Shown here: positions 18,710 to 26,973 of the stretch, one piece after another
Layout: every line of letters starts with the position of its first letter
How positions within the stretch are numbered: the first letter of the stretch is position 1
Assembly (NCBI GenBank): GCA_037443205.1
Contig: JBBIOU010000014.1
Location: forward strand, 1-64,000
Source of the DNA: JBBIOU01 sp037443205
GTDB lineage: Bacteria; Bacteroidota; Bacteroidia; Flavobacteriales_D; UBA2798
Reading direction: 5' to 3'
DNA length: 64,000 bases
Notes under the pieces: generated by a model
The model's input: the letters and a program-made list of their open reading frames with translations, nothing else
Databases searched by the model: none
What the model was told of the DNA's origin: nothing
Translations under genes and position numbers: made by a program

Positions 18710-19942
18710 ATGAGTGAAAAGCTAAGCAAACTAAACGAAAAGTTAGCCATACGCGATAATAAACTCAACTTATTGCTTGAAATAACTACTGCCATAAATA
18801 ATAATAGCCCTACTGATAAACTACTGGATATTTTCAGCTATACATTAAAAGAGCAATTAGGAGTTACCAAAGCCATGATGTTTAATTATGATAAAGAATG
18901 GAAATGCGTAATGAAATATGGCTTTAAAGGTTCTTACAAAGATATTAAACCGGCAACCGATTTTTCGGGTGTAAAACAAATGACCTTGATTGAATCATCC
19001 TCAAAAAAATCAGTAAGCTCATTTGATATGGTTATTCCAGTTTTTCATAAAAACCAGCCATTAGCTTATCTGCTTATTGGCGATTTGAGCGAAGAAGATA
19101 AAAAAATAAGCCCGGGCGTAAAACATTTTAATTTTATTCAAACCCTTGCTAATATTATTACCGTTGCCATAGAAAATAAAAGACTTGCCAAAGAATATAT
19201 CAGACAAGAACGTGTAAAAAAAGAACTGGAACTGGCTGCAGAAATGCAATCTCTGCTTCTACCCGATAATTTACCTCAAAATAAAAATATTGAAATTGCA
19301 GCTAAATACATTGCTCACTTAAGTGTAGGCGGAGACTACTACGATTATATACCGATTGATGAAGATGAATTTGTATTTTGTGTGGCTGATGTCTCAGGCA
19401 AAGGCATTAGTGCAGCCCTTGTAATGTCTAATTTTCAGGCAAATCTGCGTGCCCTTATTAAATATACCAATTTCGGACTGAGCAAAGTTGTCGAAGAACT
19501 TAACGCTACCCTACTCAAAAATTCTAAAGGCGAACGGTTTATTACCTTATTTATCGGTCGTTATAACATCATCTCAAGAAAATTAAAATATATTAATGCC
19601 GGGCACAACCCCCCGGTATTTTGCGATAATAAATCGCACAAATTTTTACACGAAGGCTGTACCGGGATTGGTATGATTGACAGAATACCTAACATTGAAG
19701 AAGGAAGCGTATTTGTAAACAGCGGTTCGGTATTGGTATGCTACACCGATGGACTTATTGAAATAGAAGACGAAAAAAATACGCAATTTTCATTGGATAA
19801 ACTTGTAGATATTATTAAAAGTAATTTACATCAACAAAAAATAAGCAACATAAATGAGTTGATTTTTAATGCCGTTGAAAAACACAAAGGCAACAAACCA
19901 TTTGCAGACGATACTGCTTTATTTAGCATAAAATTTAAGTAA
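18710..19942 (+). CDS. GAF-SpoIIE (RsbU-type) PP2C serine phosphatase
   Basis: The protein has 410 residues: a short N-terminal coiled coil, a GAF-like sensor domain (about 20-165), a linker helix (RVKKELELAAEMQSLLLP), then a SpoIIE/PP2C domain. Metal-binding signatures are VGGDYYDYI, FCVADVSGKGISAALVM, INAGHNPP, CYTDGLIE and FADDTALF. RsbU-type phosphatases dephosphorylate anti-anti-sigma or other regulatory STAS proteins. In Bacteroidota such proteins are common and their partners are often unknown; no anti-sigma antagonist is adjacent here. The 4-bp gap from the acyltransferase suggests co-transcription. Confidence 0.9.
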   Translation: MSEKLSKLNEKLAIRDNKLNLLLEITTAINNNSPTDKLLDIFSYTLKEQLGVTKAMMFNYDKEWKCVMKYGFKGSYKDIKPATDFSGVKQMTLIESSSKKSVSSFDMVIPVFHKNQPLAYLLIGDLSEEDKKISPGVKHFNFIQTLANIITVAIENKRLAKEYIRQERVKKELELAAEMQSLLLPDNLPQNKNIEIAAKYIAHLSVGGDYYDYIPIDEDEFVFCVADVSGKGISAALVMSNFQANLRALIKYTNFGLSKVVEELNATLLKNSKGERFITLFIGRYNIISRKLKYINAGHNPPVFCDNKSHKFLHEGCTGIGMIDRIPNIEEGSVFVNSGSVLVCYTDGLIEIEDEKNTQFSLDKLVDIIKSNLHQQKISNINELIFNAVEKHKGNKPFADDTALFSIKFK

Positions 19943-19960
19943 TCAGGCATTAATAACAGA

Positions 19961-20011
19961 AATGCTTTTAGCCGCTGCTTAGCTTGTTTACAGGTAGCTA
20001 TAAAAAGCATT
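19961..20011. terminator. Possible bidirectional terminator
   Basis: AATGCTTTTAGC (19961-19972) faces GCTATAAAAAGCATT (19997-20011) as an imperfect inverted repeat between convergent genes. Confidence 0.45.
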
Positions 20012-20070
20012 CCAAAAAAGTTTAATCCTATAAGACATTACTGTTTTGAGTAACACAAATCATATATATT

Positions 20071-20652
20071 CTATTTGATGAGACTAAAATAATAAACCTG
20101 ATTCGGGGTAACACAAGCATCCAGTTTTATATCATGCAAATGCTTGTCTTTAATTTCATCAACAGGAGGAAAAAAAGATAAACCTATTTTTTGTGTATCG
20201 GGTTTACAAGCTGATAAAAAACGGTCGTAAAACCCTTTGCCGTAGCCTACTCTGTAACCATTCTTATCAAAACACAATAATGGCACCAAAACCATATCAA
20301 ATATATCCGCATTTAGTTCTTCGCCATTTTCAGGCTCGGGAATACCCAACTTATTTACTTGTAGTTTTGTAAAATTATTGTAGCGGTAATGCTTCATAGT
20401 ACCTGAATTAAAATCGCTTTTTGGCACAGCAATAGTAAGGTCTTTATAATCAGATATAAGATTTTGCAGAATATAAGAAGTATTTACTTCGTTATTTTTT
20501 TTTATGGACAAATAGATGTGAATGTATTTTTTGTTTACGCCAAAATTATCAAAAAACAATCGTGTTATACACTTACTCATTTCCTCTATGCTTTGAGGAC
20601 TTAGTCCCTTCATTTTATCGAGATATATTTTTCTTAATTGATTCTTTAGCAT
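20071..20652 (-). CDS. 5-formyltetrahydrofolate cyclo-ligase
   Basis: The protein has 193 residues, the normal length. The enzyme converts 5-formyl-THF to 5,10-methenyl-THF with ATP. Recognisable features are the N-terminal LRKIYLDKMKGLS helix, MVLVPLLCFDKNGYRVGYGKGFYDRFLS (the strongest signature, substrate and ATP site) and the KIGLSFFPP strand. The protein is cytosolic. The gene is 2 bp from the upstream TauE/SafE gene, so the two are probably an operon without an evident functional link. Confidence 0.93.
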   Translation of the reverse strand: MLKNQLRKIYLDKMKGLSPQSIEEMSKCITRLFFDNFGVNKKYIHIYLSIKKNNEVNTSYILQNLISDYKDLTIAVPKSDFNSGTMKHYRYNNFTKLQVNKLGIPEPENGEELNADIFDMVLVPLLCFDKNGYRVGYGKGFYDRFLSACKPDTQKIGLSFFPPVDEIKDKHLHDIKLDACVTPNQVYYFSLIK

Positions 20653-20654
20653 AA

Positions 20655-21425
20655 TTAAATAATACCCATTGCCAAAGCTATGGAAAATAAGATTAAAAAT
20701 ACAGAAACAGTATATTGCAAAAAGGAAAGTGTAATTTTTTTTAATAATTGATTACCGGCAAATGCACCCGCAAAAGCAGAAAATACAGCACATAACAGTA
20801 TGGCAAAATTAGCTTTTATAATTTCTAAATTAAAATACGATGTATAAACGAATAATCTGCCTATATCTACCATACAAGCAATAATTATTCCTGTTGCAAT
20901 AAATTGCTCTTTACTTAATCCGCTTTTTAGTAAAAAGGCGCTGCGCATGGCACCCTGATGTCCTGAAAGCCCGCCAAAGAAACCACTTAATAATCCTCCC
21001 CAAGGCAATGCCTTTTTGCTTACTTTAAATTGCATAAACTTTATCATTTCGGCTAATGCAAAAAATATTAATAATACTGACATTATTAATTTAAATAAGG
21101 TTACAGTGTAATGATTTCCATACAAGCTGTAATCAAACAAAACAGTATCGTTTATAGAATGTAGTACTTTAGCTCCCACAAAAGCTCCTATCAATGAGCT
21201 TATTCCAAAATAAATTATGGTTTTGACATGAATGTTTTTGAATGTTAAACTCACTTTAAACAGGTTATTTAATAAATGTACTACGGCTGTCAGAGCAATG
21301 GCAATTTTTATTTCAAAAAAAATCATGAAAACCGGAGTGAGCAGAGTACCTAAACCAAATCCCGAGAAAAAAGTCATCAAAGATGACAGTAAAGCGGTAA
21401 ATGATATGAGTAGATAGTCGTACAA
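20655..21425 (-). CDS. TauE/SafE-family permease
   Basis: This 256-residue membrane protein has about 8 hydrophobic helices in two repeats. The first repeat has SGFGLGTLLTPVFMIFF; the second has GGLLSGFFGGLSGHQGAMRSAFLL. Both match the conserved Gly-rich repeats of TauE/SafE (TSUP) transporters, which export sulfite, sulfoacetate or related organosulfur anions. The substrate is not evident. The start is TTG at 21425. It is divergent from the OmpA-family gene. Confidence 0.85.
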   Translation of the reverse strand: MYDYLLISFTALLSSLMTFFSGFGLGTLLTPVFMIFFEIKIAIALTAVVHLLNNLFKVSLTFKNIHVKTIIYFGISSLIGAFVGAKVLHSINDTVLFDYSLYGNHYTVTLFKLIMSVLLIFFALAEMIKFMQFKVSKKALPWGGLLSGFFGGLSGHQGAMRSAFLLKSGLSKEQFIATGIIIACMVDIGRLFVYTSYFNLEIIKANFAILLCAVFSAFAGAFAGNQLLKKITLSFLQYTVSVFLILFSIALAMGII

Positions 21426-21477
21426 AATTTTATCACAAACTTAAATATTTTGCATTTAAAAAATAAATTATTTATAA

Positions 21478-21485
21478 TATTTTTG
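21478..21485 (+). promoter_or_regulatory. -7 element for the OmpA-family gene
   Basis: TATTTTTG fits TAnnTTTG and ends 13 bp before the ATG at 21499. A TTTG lies at 21449-21452 with a slightly long spacing of 25. Confidence 0.4.
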
Positions 21486-21498
21486 CAAAAAATTAATT

Positions 21499-22905
21499 AT
21501 GAAAACGATACAGCAATTAATTTTATTAATCACATTTTTTTCTTTTATTTTCTCTGCTGCTATTGCTCAGAATCTGGGCGAAAAAATATTAAACAATTCT
21601 AAACGTACTCTTGAAAGAAGAACAGAAAATGCAGTTGACAGAACTTTAAACAAAGGAATAGACAAGGTAGAACAAGGTGCCGAAAACACAGTAAAAGGAG
21701 ACAATAAGAAAAATAAATCAAAAAAAAGCAAAGAGGTTGACGAAGAAAACTCAAATGACAAGAACAATAATCCCGATACACAAAATGATAAATCCGATAA
21801 TAAAACAAATACCAATCATTCATCAAAAAAAGAAAATACCTCTCTCGCAGTATATTCAAAATTTGATTTTGTACCTGGCGAAAAAGTAATTGCGGCAGAA
21901 GATTTTTCGCAGGATGCGATAGGCGATTACCCTGCCAGATGGAATACTAACGGCTCCGGTGAAGTCGTTACGTTAAATAATTCAACCACCCGCTACCTGA
22001 AAACAAACTCGGAGTGCGTATTTTATCCGGAATGGATAAGTAATTTACCCGAAAACTTTACCGTAGAATTTGATTTATACAGCACTGAAGAGTACAGCTT
22101 TTACAGCGGATGGTTTGTGGTTGGTTTTACCAGCGAAAAAAATGTAAGCAAAAATTTTAGACAATTTGCACGATTTGGAGATGGTCGTATTGCAAACGGT
22201 GGCGGGTTTGAAATTGGTTTACACCCGGGCAATGCAGGAAATACAGCAGGAAGAATTCATGTTCATAATTCGTTTAACAAAACTAAAATTATAGAAAACG
22301 AAAACGAACAAAAAAGCTTTACGGTAAATAAAATTAAGAAAAACTATGTCCATGTATCTATAAGCCGGCAAAAAGGCAGAGTAAGGGTATATCTGGATGA
22401 AAATAAAGTAATAGATATTCCAAGGCTTTGCCCCGATGAAGTAACAACCCTAAACAGTATCTATTTCAGGAACGAAGGGGGCAATCCGGAAAAGGAAGCC
22501 TATTTCCTAAGCAATTTAAGCGTGGCTGTAGGTAAGCCCGATACCCGCTCCAAATTAATTACAGAAGGCAAACTCTCTACCACAGGTATAAAATTCGATT
22601 CCGGCAGCGACCAGATAAAACCTGAATCGTATGGCACTTTAAAAGAAATTGCAGATGTGCTGAAAGAAAATTCAAACGTACGGATAAAAATTATCGGTCA
22701 TACCGACAGCGATGGTAGTGCTGATGCAAACCTTGAGCTATCTAAAAAAAGAGCTGCCTCGGTTAAATCAGCTCTGGTGAAAGAATTTGGAATTGATGCC
22801 GGAAGAATGGAGACTGATGGTAAAGGTCAGAATGAACCCGTAGATACTAACAACACACCGCAAGGAAAAGCCAACAACAGAAGAGTAGAATTTATTAAAC
22901 TATAA
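21499..22905 (+). CDS. OmpA-family peptidoglycan-associated outer-membrane protein
   Basis: The protein has 468 residues: a signal peptide (to AIAQ, about 24), a charged K/N/D-rich segment (about 40-110), a concanavalin-like beta domain (about 125-340; EFDLYSTEEYSFYSGWFVV, GGGFEIGLHPGN), and an OmpA C-terminal domain (about 350-468). The last contains IKIIGHTDSDGSADANLELS and the closing GQNEPVDTNNTPQGKANNRRVEF, the residues that bind diaminopimelate. It would link the outer envelope to peptidoglycan. The lectin-like middle domain suggests binding of a glycan or surface polymer, which is inference. Confidence 0.88.
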   Translation: MKTIQQLILLITFFSFIFSAAIAQNLGEKILNNSKRTLERRTENAVDRTLNKGIDKVEQGAENTVKGDNKKNKSKKSKEVDEENSNDKNNNPDTQNDKSDNKTNTNHSSKKENTSLAVYSKFDFVPGEKVIAAEDFSQDAIGDYPARWNTNGSGEVVTLNNSTTRYLKTNSECVFYPEWISNLPENFTVEFDLYSTEEYSFYSGWFVVGFTSEKNVSKNFRQFARFGDGRIANGGGFEIGLHPGNAGNTAGRIHVHNSFNKTKIIENENEQKSFTVNKIKKNYVHVSISRQKGRVRVYLDENKVIDIPRLCPDEVTTLNSIYFRNEGGNPEKEAYFLSNLSVAVGKPDTRSKLITEGKLSTTGIKFDSGSDQIKPESYGTLKEIADVLKENSNVRIKIIGHTDSDGSADANLELSKKRAASVKSALVKEFGIDAGRMETDGKGQNEPVDTNNTPQGKANNRRVEFIKL

Positions 22906-22994
22906 TTAATTACTCAATAGTAAAACTGTTATATGTAATAGTAAAATATCATTAAAATTTTGTTAATTACACATCAATAGTATTAATCAAGTTA

Positions 22995-23002
22995 TACATT
23001 TG
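22995..23002 (+). promoter_or_regulatory. Possible -7 element
   Basis: TACATTTG fits TAnnTTTG but ends only 4 bp before the GTG at 23007, which would give an almost leaderless message. No -33 TTG at the normal distance is seen. Confidence 0.3.
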
Positions 23003-23006
23003 TTGT

Positions 23007-23378
23007 GTGGATAATAAAGGAAGAATTTTTTCGTGCGGTCTATTAACAGTTTTGTTATGCTTTTTGCTTTTTCAGCAAAGTATATTCACATCAATTTATA
23101 ATAACACATCTCAGCACACACTTAACAAACCTTGTTTATCTATAAACAATGCTGCACCTGAAGACTATAATTCATATAGTATTGCTGAAATGGTGCTTGA
23201 AAATGTTGAAACCGAAAGCGAAACCATTAGTTCAATAATTCAATCCTATAATGCTTATTTTTTTAAATATTTTTATTATCAGTATTTTGTACACAACAAT
23301 AATATTCACCTAATCAATCCTGCAGATAATTTAGATAAACATCCGATATATTTAACCTGCCGCAATTTACGAATTTGA
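23007..23378 (+). CDS. Small membrane-anchored hypothetical protein
   Basis: The 123-residue frame begins with GTG. One N-terminal hydrophobic helix (FSCGLLTVLLCFLLFQQSIF) works as an anchor or uncleaved signal. An Asn/Tyr-rich tail of about 90 residues follows, with SYNAYFFKYFYYQYF and a C-terminal YLTCRNLRI. No family is recognised. A hairpin terminator follows its stop, which supports a real gene. It is the last gene before the mobile-element relic. An ATG-initiated shorter version cannot be excluded. Confidence 0.5.
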   Translation: MDNKGRIFSCGLLTVLLCFLLFQQSIFTSIYNNTSQHTLNKPCLSINNAAPEDYNSYSIAEMVLENVETESETISSIIQSYNAYFFKYFYYQYFVHNNNIHLINPADNLDKHPIYLTCRNLRI

Positions 23379-23425
23379 TTAGTACTTTATGTGAGTACAA
23401 ATAATAAGCAAATTTAATTAAATTT

Positions 23426-23446
23426 AAATGGCAAGTTGCCATTTTT
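23426..23446 (+). terminator. Rho-independent terminator
   Basis: AAATGGCA (23426-23433) pairs with TGCCATTT (23437-23444), a tight stem followed by TT. It lies 48 bp after the 23007-23378 gene. Confidence 0.6.
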
Positions 23447-23491
23447 CAGACAAGTACTCTTATTTGTAAATATCAATAAATTAATTATTAG

Positions 23492-24400
23492 CAACGCATT
23501 GGCATGGTAGCATTTCTCAAACAAGGGGTAAATAAGGACGAAATAGCAAAAGCGATAAAAGCTTGTCGTTTCACTTATTATAACAAATTAATATGTATTA
23601 AGCAAAAACGAAGCGAATGCAATGCTCGATGGACTCAGCAATTGACCAAGGAATGTAAAAAAGGATTTACGCGACAAACAAAATTAATTGAATCAGTAAA
23701 GAAAAATAGTCAGAAGATGCTTCTGATGAATCATTTTTAAGTATATCAGTTGCGATTAAAAAAATCATATAAATATGATTAATCATCAAAATATTAACAC
23801 CTACATTATTCAGGATAAAAAACAAGGATACATGTTGTATAAAAAATTATATATTGGCTGTAAGCTATTCAAAAATAAGTATGTTAAGACAGATTATAAA
23901 AGAAAAATTCTAGTTCGGTTATCCATTGAAAAGAGCTACGAAATTATAAAAAAAAATTATAGAAGCCCGGCAGCCGAAAACATCGTAGAAAAATGTCATG
24001 AGTTGGTGTCCATATTGTTCGGTCGGAAAAGTTATTTTACTCTGGTAGTAATATCGGATAACACGTTGTTTGAAGCCGATAAACGAAAGATGATCAATGT
24101 TCTGCTGCCATGTAAATTATAAATACTATTACTTCGGATCATGAACGAGAGTTTTCTGAACGTCAAACAATTGAAAAAAAATCGAATACGAATTTTTGTT
24201 TCACATGTATATACTGGTCTTGCGAAAAATGCAACATCGGATATTATAGGATTAATTCAACAATATCTTATAAATTTAATATACCTTAGAAAATTATCTG
24301 ATGAAATGATTCGACAAATTGAAAACAAACTATATAACTGTGCGAGAAAATTTTTGCAACAGAAAAATCCATTGCAGGTTTTTTGGCAGCAACTAAATAA
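23492..24400 (+). pseudogene. Decayed IS30-family transposase
   Basis: Three open pieces in two frames, when chained, follow the order of an IS30-type transposase. The first is an N-terminal helix-turn-helix (FLKQGVNKDEIAKAIKA, 23504-23740). The second is a linker and early DDE domain (KKQGYMLYKKL, GRKSYFTLVV, 23775-24122). Around 24126 the strand-and-Asp motif TITSD reads only in another frame (TITSDHEREFSER). The last has the family C-terminus (GLIQQYLINLIYLRKLSDE, KLYNCARKFL, PLQVFW, 24141-24400). Several catalytic-domain residues are lost and at least one frameshift and one stop intervene, so it cannot be active. Family assignment is by recalled motif pattern. Confidence 0.7.
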
Positions 24401-24439
24401 AATCAATATATCGTACTTGAAGCTTGAATCCGGAATTTT

Positions 24440-26968
24440 ATGAATAAAGCAAATCTGCATTTATCAAATGTTGATGCAATGACATCTTTTGAAATTGATA
24501 AGACAATTAAAAATTTAAAACATTATTTACCAAGTCAAAATCCTTTAAAAGATTTTATACATCATAATACACTTCATGCTTTTCAACATTATAATTTTCA
24601 TGAAGGCTTAGAAAAAGCATCAAAAATTTTTGGCTACAAAACTTATTTAAATTTAAATGAATATAGGAATTTGTATGCAAATGAAAAATTAAGCAAAAAG
24701 GTGTTTAAAGCCATACTTTTAGAAAAAAAAGGAGAAAAAGATTATACTGCATGGAAAAATAAATTGCTAAATACTAACTATAATGAAAATATAGATTTTA
24801 GAATTGGTAAGCTTCGCGATAAATGGAAAAGTAATATTCAGTTTAATATAGATAAATATACTCATCCCGCTTTGTTTAGAATAACAAGTAGCTTTTTAGA
24901 TCAGGGGATTTCAATATGGAATTTTCCATCTAACGACAAAAGTTTTTTAAATGCAATTCGAGAACTTGAAAAAAATTCCTTTTCGAAAATATTTTCAAGC
25001 AAAAGAGTTGAAAAACTACTGTTAAACACGCATTTAAAAATTGACGATTTATTAAAAATTGTAGTAGGAGAAGAATCACTTTTTGAACATTACTTATTTG
25101 ATCAACAATTTGCACATCCCGGATGGTCAGGAATGATTGCTGTATTAGAAGATAATCCTCAGTCGCTTTTAGATAAACGCTCGATAAGGCTTGAAGACTA
25201 TATAATACTTGAATTGCTATTAGAAATTGATGCGCTTGATAAAAAATTTGGCGAAGGCAAATGGAAATCATTAAGCAATTTTATTGAACCTAACTCAATA
25301 GAAAATTTATTTAGCGATGTAAAGCACAGCGAGTTATTTGAGGTGTATGCTTTATGGCAAGAAATATATGAATGGAGCTATTACGACCAGGTACTTTTAG
25401 GCTTACAATCAGGTAAAGGCAATGGATTAAAAAACAAAAAAGAAGTTCAGGCAGTTTTATGTATTGATGATCGAGAGTGTTCATTTAGAAGATACATAGA
25501 GGAAGAAATTCCTAATAGCGAAACATTTGGTACTGCAGGTTTCTTTAATGTTGAATTTTATTTCCAGCCTGAACATGGAAAATTTTATACAAAAGTTTGC
25601 CCCGCTCCAGTTACTCCAAAAGTTTTAATAAAAGAATATGAAGCCAAAAAGCGTCATAATTCAGATTGGCAATTAAATAAAAACGGGCAAAGCGTTTCCG
25701 GTGGATGGTTAGTCAGTCAAACACTAGGGTTTTGGTCGGCTTTAAAATTAGCTAAAAACATTTTTATGCCGGCACCATCACCTCTACATGTTTCTTCGTT
25801 TCAACATATGGACAAAAATGGTAAACTCAAAATTGAAGCCCATGATGATACACAAACATCTCATGGGCTACAGTTGGGTTTTACTATTTCCGAAATGGCT
25901 GATAGAATAGAAGGCTTATTAAAAAGTATAGGACTTACAGATAATTTTGCACCATTAATTTACTTTATTGGTCATGGCGCAAGCAGTGTAAATAATACTC
26001 ATTACGCAGGTTATGATTGCGGAGCATGCAGCGGAAGAGCAGGTTCTGTAAATGCACGTGTAGCTGCATACATGGCAAATCATCTCAAAGTAAGATTAGA
26101 ATTAAAAAATCGTGGCATCTCAATACCTGACGAAACACATTTTATTGCAGCATTACATGATACTACAAAAGATGAAATAGAATTTTATGACGAGAATAAA
26201 ATTCCAAATCAATTAATGTTAAAACATCAATATAATGTATCAAAGCTTAATGAAGCACTCGATAAAAATGCAAAGGAACGTTCCAGAAGATTTTTAATGA
26301 TAAATAAAAATAAAATTGCAAAACAAATACATGAACAAGTAAAATTAAGAGCTTTATCATTATTTGAACCTCGACCTGAATGGAATCATGCTACCAATGC
26401 GTTATGTATTGTTGGAAGAAGAGAAAGCAGCAAACATCTTTTTTTAGACAGAAGAGCCTTTATGAATTCTTATGATTACTCTAAAGACTTAGATGGAAAA
26501 TATTTGTTGAATATTCTTAAGGCAGTTGCCCCTGTGTGTGGAGGTATAAATCTGGAATACTATTTTTCAAAAGTAGATAATAACAAATTAGGAGCAGGAT
26601 CTAAATTACCGCATAATGTAATGGGGTTAATTGGTGTAGCAAATGGCATGGACGGAGATTTGCGACCCGGATTACCGGCTCAAATGATTAACATTCATGA
26701 CCCTTTGCGTTTATTAGTTATTGTTGAACATTATCCTGAAGTAATCATCAATACTTTAAATCAACACGAGCCAACATTAGAATGGTTTAAAAATAAATGG
26801 ATTCATTTATGTGCACTTCATCCTGAAAACAAAGAATTATTTATTTATCAAAAAGATGTTTTTGTTCCATTCAAACCGGTTAACACCGAGTTGCCGATAG
26901 CAGAAAATCTAGAACAAATTTTTGAAAGAAAATCAGGAGACTTGCCTGTGTACTTATTAAAAAACTAA
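24440..26968 (+). CDS. dabA: DabA, inorganic-carbon transporter subunit (DUF2309/UPF0753)
   Basis: The protein has 842 residues. DabA is the cytosolic, zinc-binding, beta-carbonic-anhydrase-like subunit that works with DabB to take up inorganic carbon by energy-coupled vectorial CO2 hydration. The expected zinc and catalytic residues are visible: Cys341 and Asp343 in CIDDREC, His512 in IGHGASS and Cys527 in YDCGACSG. Their spacing matches that reported for Halothiobacillus DabA2 (C351, D353, H524, C539). The N-terminal NPLKDFIHHNTLHAFQ is also typical. It lies 5 bp before dabB. Coding is notably AT-rich. The start sits at the end of the IS30 relic, with no good TAnnTTTG promoter seen. Confidence 0.95.
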   Translation: MNKANLHLSNVDAMTSFEIDKTIKNLKHYLPSQNPLKDFIHHNTLHAFQHYNFHEGLEKASKIFGYKTYLNLNEYRNLYANEKLSKKVFKAILLEKKGEKDYTAWKNKLLNTNYNENIDFRIGKLRDKWKSNIQFNIDKYTHPALFRITSSFLDQGISIWNFPSNDKSFLNAIRELEKNSFSKIFSSKRVEKLLLNTHLKIDDLLKIVVGEESLFEHYLFDQQFAHPGWSGMIAVLEDNPQSLLDKRSIRLEDYIILELLLEIDALDKKFGEGKWKSLSNFIEPNSIENLFSDVKHSELFEVYALWQEIYEWSYYDQVLLGLQSGKGNGLKNKKEVQAVLCIDDRECSFRRYIEEEIPNSETFGTAGFFNVEFYFQPEHGKFYTKVCPAPVTPKVLIKEYEAKKRHNSDWQLNKNGQSVSGGWLVSQTLGFWSALKLAKNIFMPAPSPLHVSSFQHMDKNGKLKIEAHDDTQTSHGLQLGFTISEMADRIEGLLKSIGLTDNFAPLIYFIGHGASSVNNTHYAGYDCGACSGRAGSVNARVAAYMANHLKVRLELKNRGISIPDETHFIAALHDTTKDEIEFYDENKIPNQLMLKHQYNVSKLNEALDKNAKERSRRFLMINKNKIAKQIHEQVKLRALSLFEPRPEWNHATNALCIVGRRESSKHLFLDRRAFMNSYDYSKDLDGKYLLNILKAVAPVCGGINLEYYFSKVDNNKLGAGSKLPHNVMGLIGVANGMDGDLRPGLPAQMINIHDPLRLLVIVEHYPEVIINTLNQHEPTLEWFKNKWIHLCALHPENKELFIYQKDVFVPFKPVNTELPIAENLEQIFERKSGDLPVYLLKN

Positions 26969-26973
26969 AAACT

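Noticed and set aside
23392..23467. GAGTAC/GTACTC and ACAAATAA/TTATTTGT inverted pairs as possible IS ends
   Set aside because: The paired words are in swapped order and spacing does not match element ends; the hairpin between them is better read as a terminator.
23504..24443. Three small plus-strand genes of 78, 115 and 100 residues
   Set aside because: Chained together they follow an IS30-type transposase with frame changes; they are fragments of one pseudogene.
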